Shown: positions 41,014 to 43,201 of the stretch, in pieces | How positions within the stretch are numbered: the stretch's first letter is position 1 | Layout of the letters: the number at the start of each line of letters is the position of its first letter | Origin: a virus | DNA: 43,201 nucleotides | IMG/VR virus record: IMGVR_UViG_3300047560_002016 | Span: 1-43,201 of that record | Strand: one strand, 5' to 3' | Made by a program: the position numbers and the translations under genes | The notes under the pieces: generated by a model | The model's input: only the letters and a program-made list of their open reading frames with translations | Databases searched by the model: none | What the model was told of the DNA's origin: nothing

Positions 41014-42255
41014 ATGGTGAAATTCGTAGAGAACAAAAATAACGGAGGAGAATTCCTAAAAAGATACACATCTGAAAGCAGTGTAATATTTCCACTCTTT
41101 AGGAACAGGAAAGAGCACCCCATAGTGAACAAACTATTGGGTGCTTTTGTTTTTATGGGTAAGGATTGTTATGTTCTTATGAATGGGCATAATGATTGTT
41201 TGGATGTTCCCTTAGAAGTTTTACAAAAAAGCGATTCCCCTAAATTTATTTTTGATAGTAAATGGTTTATTCATCAAATGGAATTACCTAACTATCAGAG
41301 TATGGATGTATTATATCATTTGAATCAGTTCAAATCTTATGAGTATGATATGATATACAATAATTTCACTAAGGGGTATAGGGGTAATGATGATTTAAGT
41401 TTTATACCAATCAGTATTATACTAAAGGGTGTAGTAGATTTTGTAAATGAAAACCTTAAGTATGCAAATACGGAGGGGGTTGGGGGTTACGATTACTACA
41501 ATTCCCTTGTCCTACCGGAATTCAAAAAAATTGAGAGCAATGGTATCCCAACAACTTATGGGTACGAATATTCCCTATACAACAACTTCACAACGACTGG
41601 AAGACCATCGAACACCTTTGGGGGAACGAACTACTCGGCTCTAAATAAATCAGATGGTAGTAGAGATTTCATTGTGAGTAAGAATGGAGAATTGGTGCAG
41701 TTTGATTTTGATGGATACCATGTCCGTCTGATAGCTCGTTTAATAGGAGAGACCATTCCCGAAGATTCCGCACATGAATGGTTAGGTAAACAATATTTTG
41801 GAAAAGAGGAACTAACCGATGAGGATTATGGAAATAGTAAGAAACTAACATTCCAACAATTGTATGGTGGGATTGATGTGGAAAACTTAGAAATCCCATT
41901 CTTTCAAAAGACAAATGATTTCATCAACAAACTATATAAGGATTTTCTAATCAACGGATATTTGGAAACAAAAGTTGGTAAGAAAATACCTTTTACAAAA
42001 ATAGATAACCATAACCCGCAAAAGGTGTTTAATTACTATTTGCAGGCCCTGGAAACCGAAACCAATACTTATGTTATCCGTAAGTTAAATCGTTTGTTAG
42101 AGGGGAGAAAAACGAAGTTGGTCTTATACACTTATGATTCATTCCTATTTGATGTTGATAAAGAGGAAACCACTTTAATTGATGATATAAAAATGGTGTT
42201 AGATGGAGTTTCCCCTACCGATATGATAAAGGATTATTGTTATGGAAATATTTAA
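41014..42255 (+). CDS. Small family A DNA polymerase-like protein
   Basis: A 413-residue protein matching the palm and fingers of DNA polymerase I. NNFTTTGRPSN (about 190-200) and TNYSALN correspond to the T-x-T-G-R-L-S and N-L-Q-N-I-P region. Motif A is LVQFDFDGYHVRLIARL with D231; motif B is the shortened KKLTFQQLYGG (277-286), keeping K and YG; motif C is LYTYDSFLFDV with D375. The N-terminal 150 residues lack clear exonuclease motifs, though KFIFDSKWFIHQ recalls the end of a decayed 3'-5' exonuclease domain. The frame is open from TTG 41005, but ATG 41014 is preferred. T4 itself uses a family B polymerase, so this is a notable gene. It overlaps the next gene by 14 bp. Confidence 0.78.
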   Translation: MVKFVENKNNGGEFLKRYTSESSVIFPLFRNRKEHPIVNKLLGAFVFMGKDCYVLMNGHNDCLDVPLEVLQKSDSPKFIFDSKWFIHQMELPNYQSMDVLYHLNQFKSYEYDMIYNNFTKGYRGNDDLSFIPISIILKGVVDFVNENLKYANTEGVGGYDYYNSLVLPEFKKIESNGIPTTYGYEYSLYNNFTTTGRPSNTFGGTNYSALNKSDGSRDFIVSKNGELVQFDFDGYHVRLIARLIGETIPEDSAHEWLGKQYFGKEELTDEDYGNSKKLTFQQLYGGIDVENLEIPFFQKTNDFINKLYKDFLINGYLETKVGKKIPFTKIDNHNPQKVFNYYLQALETETNTYVIRKLNRLLEGRKTKLVLYTYDSFLFDVDKEETTLIDDIKMVLDGVSPTDMIKDYCYGNI

Positions 42256-43015
42256 TAGTATGGAAGGATTAAGAAAAACGGGATATCACATAGGAAAGTT
42301 TGAGGAGATATTTTCAATGGAAGAAATTGAATTTCTAAAAAGGATTACTAAGGAAATTTCTAAAAAGTTTCAAAATGGAGATAATGTAGAATGTAAAACC
42401 CAACATACGGGTGGAGTTCATATGTATCCATTTTACAAAGAGGAAACTTATATACACCCTTACAATGATTTGGAAAAGATAGACGAGTTTATGGAAGAGA
42501 AAGGACTGAAGATTTTTCAAAGATGGAAGAATTTAAAAGGTAGTGTTCCGTTTGAAGGAAATCGTAAACTAACCGAATTGTTGAATAGGACTAAACTTAA
42601 TATCATAAACGAATATTATGGTGAGTTTGGATTTGAAATAGGAAATTTAAATTTGGGAGGGATAGGAACGATTGCGATGTATGAAAAGGGTGATAAACAA
42701 CCTCCACATTTTGATGCCGGTAGTGAGAAAACTCTATACGGAATTATTGTATATCTGACACCTGAAGAGGATTGGAATGAAGAAATGGGTGGTGAATTCT
42801 TCATAAATCATACGGAGGAAAAGGTAGCACCGGTATTTGGAAATTATGTATTATTGGATTTTGTAGATAACTTAATTGAACATCAGGTATTGGAATTATT
42901 GGGAGATTACAAACGATATACTTTAATATCATTTCCATCTATACATAACAACGGAGAAGAGGACACATTAAAATTTTTGAAATATAAAAAAAGTAAAGAG
43001 GTTTTTATCCCCTAA
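42242..43015 (+). CDS. 2OG-Fe(II) oxygenase (prolyl-hydroxylase-like)
   Basis: A 257-residue protein with a complete oxygenase motif set: the iron ligands H156-x-D158 in QPPHFDAG, a middle strand TLYGIIVYLTPEEDW followed by MGGEFFI, the distal iron ligand H214 in NLIEHQVLEL, and R225 in DYKRYTLISF for 2-oxoglutarate. The N-terminal 110 residues are helical and not recognised. It probably hydroxylates a protein, nucleotide or small molecule. The start at 42242 overlaps the polymerase-like gene by 14 bp; ATG at 42260 is an alternative that loses only 6 residues and leaves a 4-base gap. Co-transcription with the polymerase-like gene is expected. Confidence 0.8.
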   Translation: MEIFNSMEGLRKTGYHIGKFEEIFSMEEIEFLKRITKEISKKFQNGDNVECKTQHTGGVHMYPFYKEETYIHPYNDLEKIDEFMEEKGLKIFQRWKNLKGSVPFEGNRKLTELLNRTKLNIINEYYGEFGFEIGNLNLGGIGTIAMYEKGDKQPPHFDAGSEKTLYGIIVYLTPEEDWNEEMGGEFFINHTEEKVAPVFGNYVLLDFVDNLIEHQVLELLGDYKRYTLISFPSIHNNGEEDTLKFLKYKKSKEVFIP

Positions 43016-43040
43016 GTCTATAAAAAAAATGACTTACGGA

Positions 43041-43049
43041 AATATTTAA
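43041..43049 (+). promoter_or_regulatory. Degenerate late motif before the last gene
   Basis: ATATTTAAT with a nearby ACTTATATAG gives a near match to ATATTTATA about 37 bases before the ATG at 43087. Weak evidence. Confidence 0.25.
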
Positions 43050-43086
43050 TACTTATATAGTAGAAAAAAGTATTAAAAGATAATAG

Positions 43087-43201
43087 ATGAAAACACAGTT
43101 ACTATGCACATTCGCTGAAACGGAAAATTTGCAAGATATATTACAAAAAATAAGAGAAAACTATAAAATTGTATATAATTACATATATGTGTTGCAAAAT
43201 A
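43087..43201 (+). CDS. Start of a hypothetical gene, cut by the window end
   Basis: An ATG at 43087 opens a frame of 38 codons without stop to the window end. It starts MKTQLLCTFAETENLQDIL and continues with a Tyr- and Ile-rich stretch ending YNYIYVLQN. The upstream sequence is A-rich, like other genes here. Too little is visible to name a family. Confidence 0.55.
   Translation, partial: MKTQLLCTFAETENLQDILQKIRENYKIVYNYIYVLQN

Overview
The window reads as the late (virion structure) gene block of a T4-like, contractile-tailed phage (myovirus). All convincing genes are on the + strand. Order and content follow the T4 plan: scaffold (gp22-like), major capsid protein (gp23), neck proteins (gp13/gp14/gp15-like), fibres, tail sheath (gp18), tail tube (gp19), a gp26-like hub/tail-assembly protein, tape measure, then baseplate hub genes with a LysM protein. 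The DNA is strongly AT-rich. Start codons are preceded by A-rich sequence, mostly without a Shine-Dalgarno element. Two sites resemble the Bacteroidota promoter (-33/-7, TAnnTTTG). The host is therefore most likely a member of the Bacteroidota; this is inference from sequence style, not a match to a known phage.

Layout. 1-2978: short leader, acidic scaffold protein, major capsid protein and a strong terminator. 3002-6576: SAM methyltransferase, a small Dps/ferritin-like (DUF5856-like) protein, and three neck/tail-completion genes. 6588-27450: about 21 kb of fibre and adhesin genes rich in Ser, Thr, Gly and Asn, with shared N-terminal anchors and varied C-terminal tips (beta-sandwich, C1q-like, ALK-type glycine-rich, peptidase S74 chaperone). 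A GT-B glycosyltransferase and a fibre protein interrupted by a Hint (intein-like) domain sit at the end of this block. 27555-30684: coiled-coil protein, sheath, tube. 30790-31492: a small island with a winged-helix protein and a KOW/SH3-like protein behind a host-type promoter. 31542-35348: gp26-like tail-assembly protein with a +1-frame extension, a small protein, and the tape measure. 35348-40128: translationally coupled baseplate genes. 40207-43201: two Fe(II)/2-oxoglutarate oxygenases flanking a small family A DNA polymerase-like protein, then a truncated gene at the window end.

Three things stand out. First, a conserved 76-codon reading frame with no ATG follows the gp26-like gene in the +1 frame, and the transcript terminator lies after that frame. 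This suggests a programmed +1 frameshift that makes a long form of the tail-assembly protein, analogous to G/GT of lambda. Second, the 9-mer ATATTTAT(A/T) occurs about 13 times, nearly always in the short gaps upstream of structural genes; it is a good candidate for the late promoter core. Its reverse complement is the T4 late promoter TATAAATA. Third, the gap at 19.38-19.57 kb carries the same motif followed by nested inverted repeats, possibly a structured leader or small RNA.

Limits: all family calls come from reading motifs by eye. No database search, structure prediction or alignment was run.
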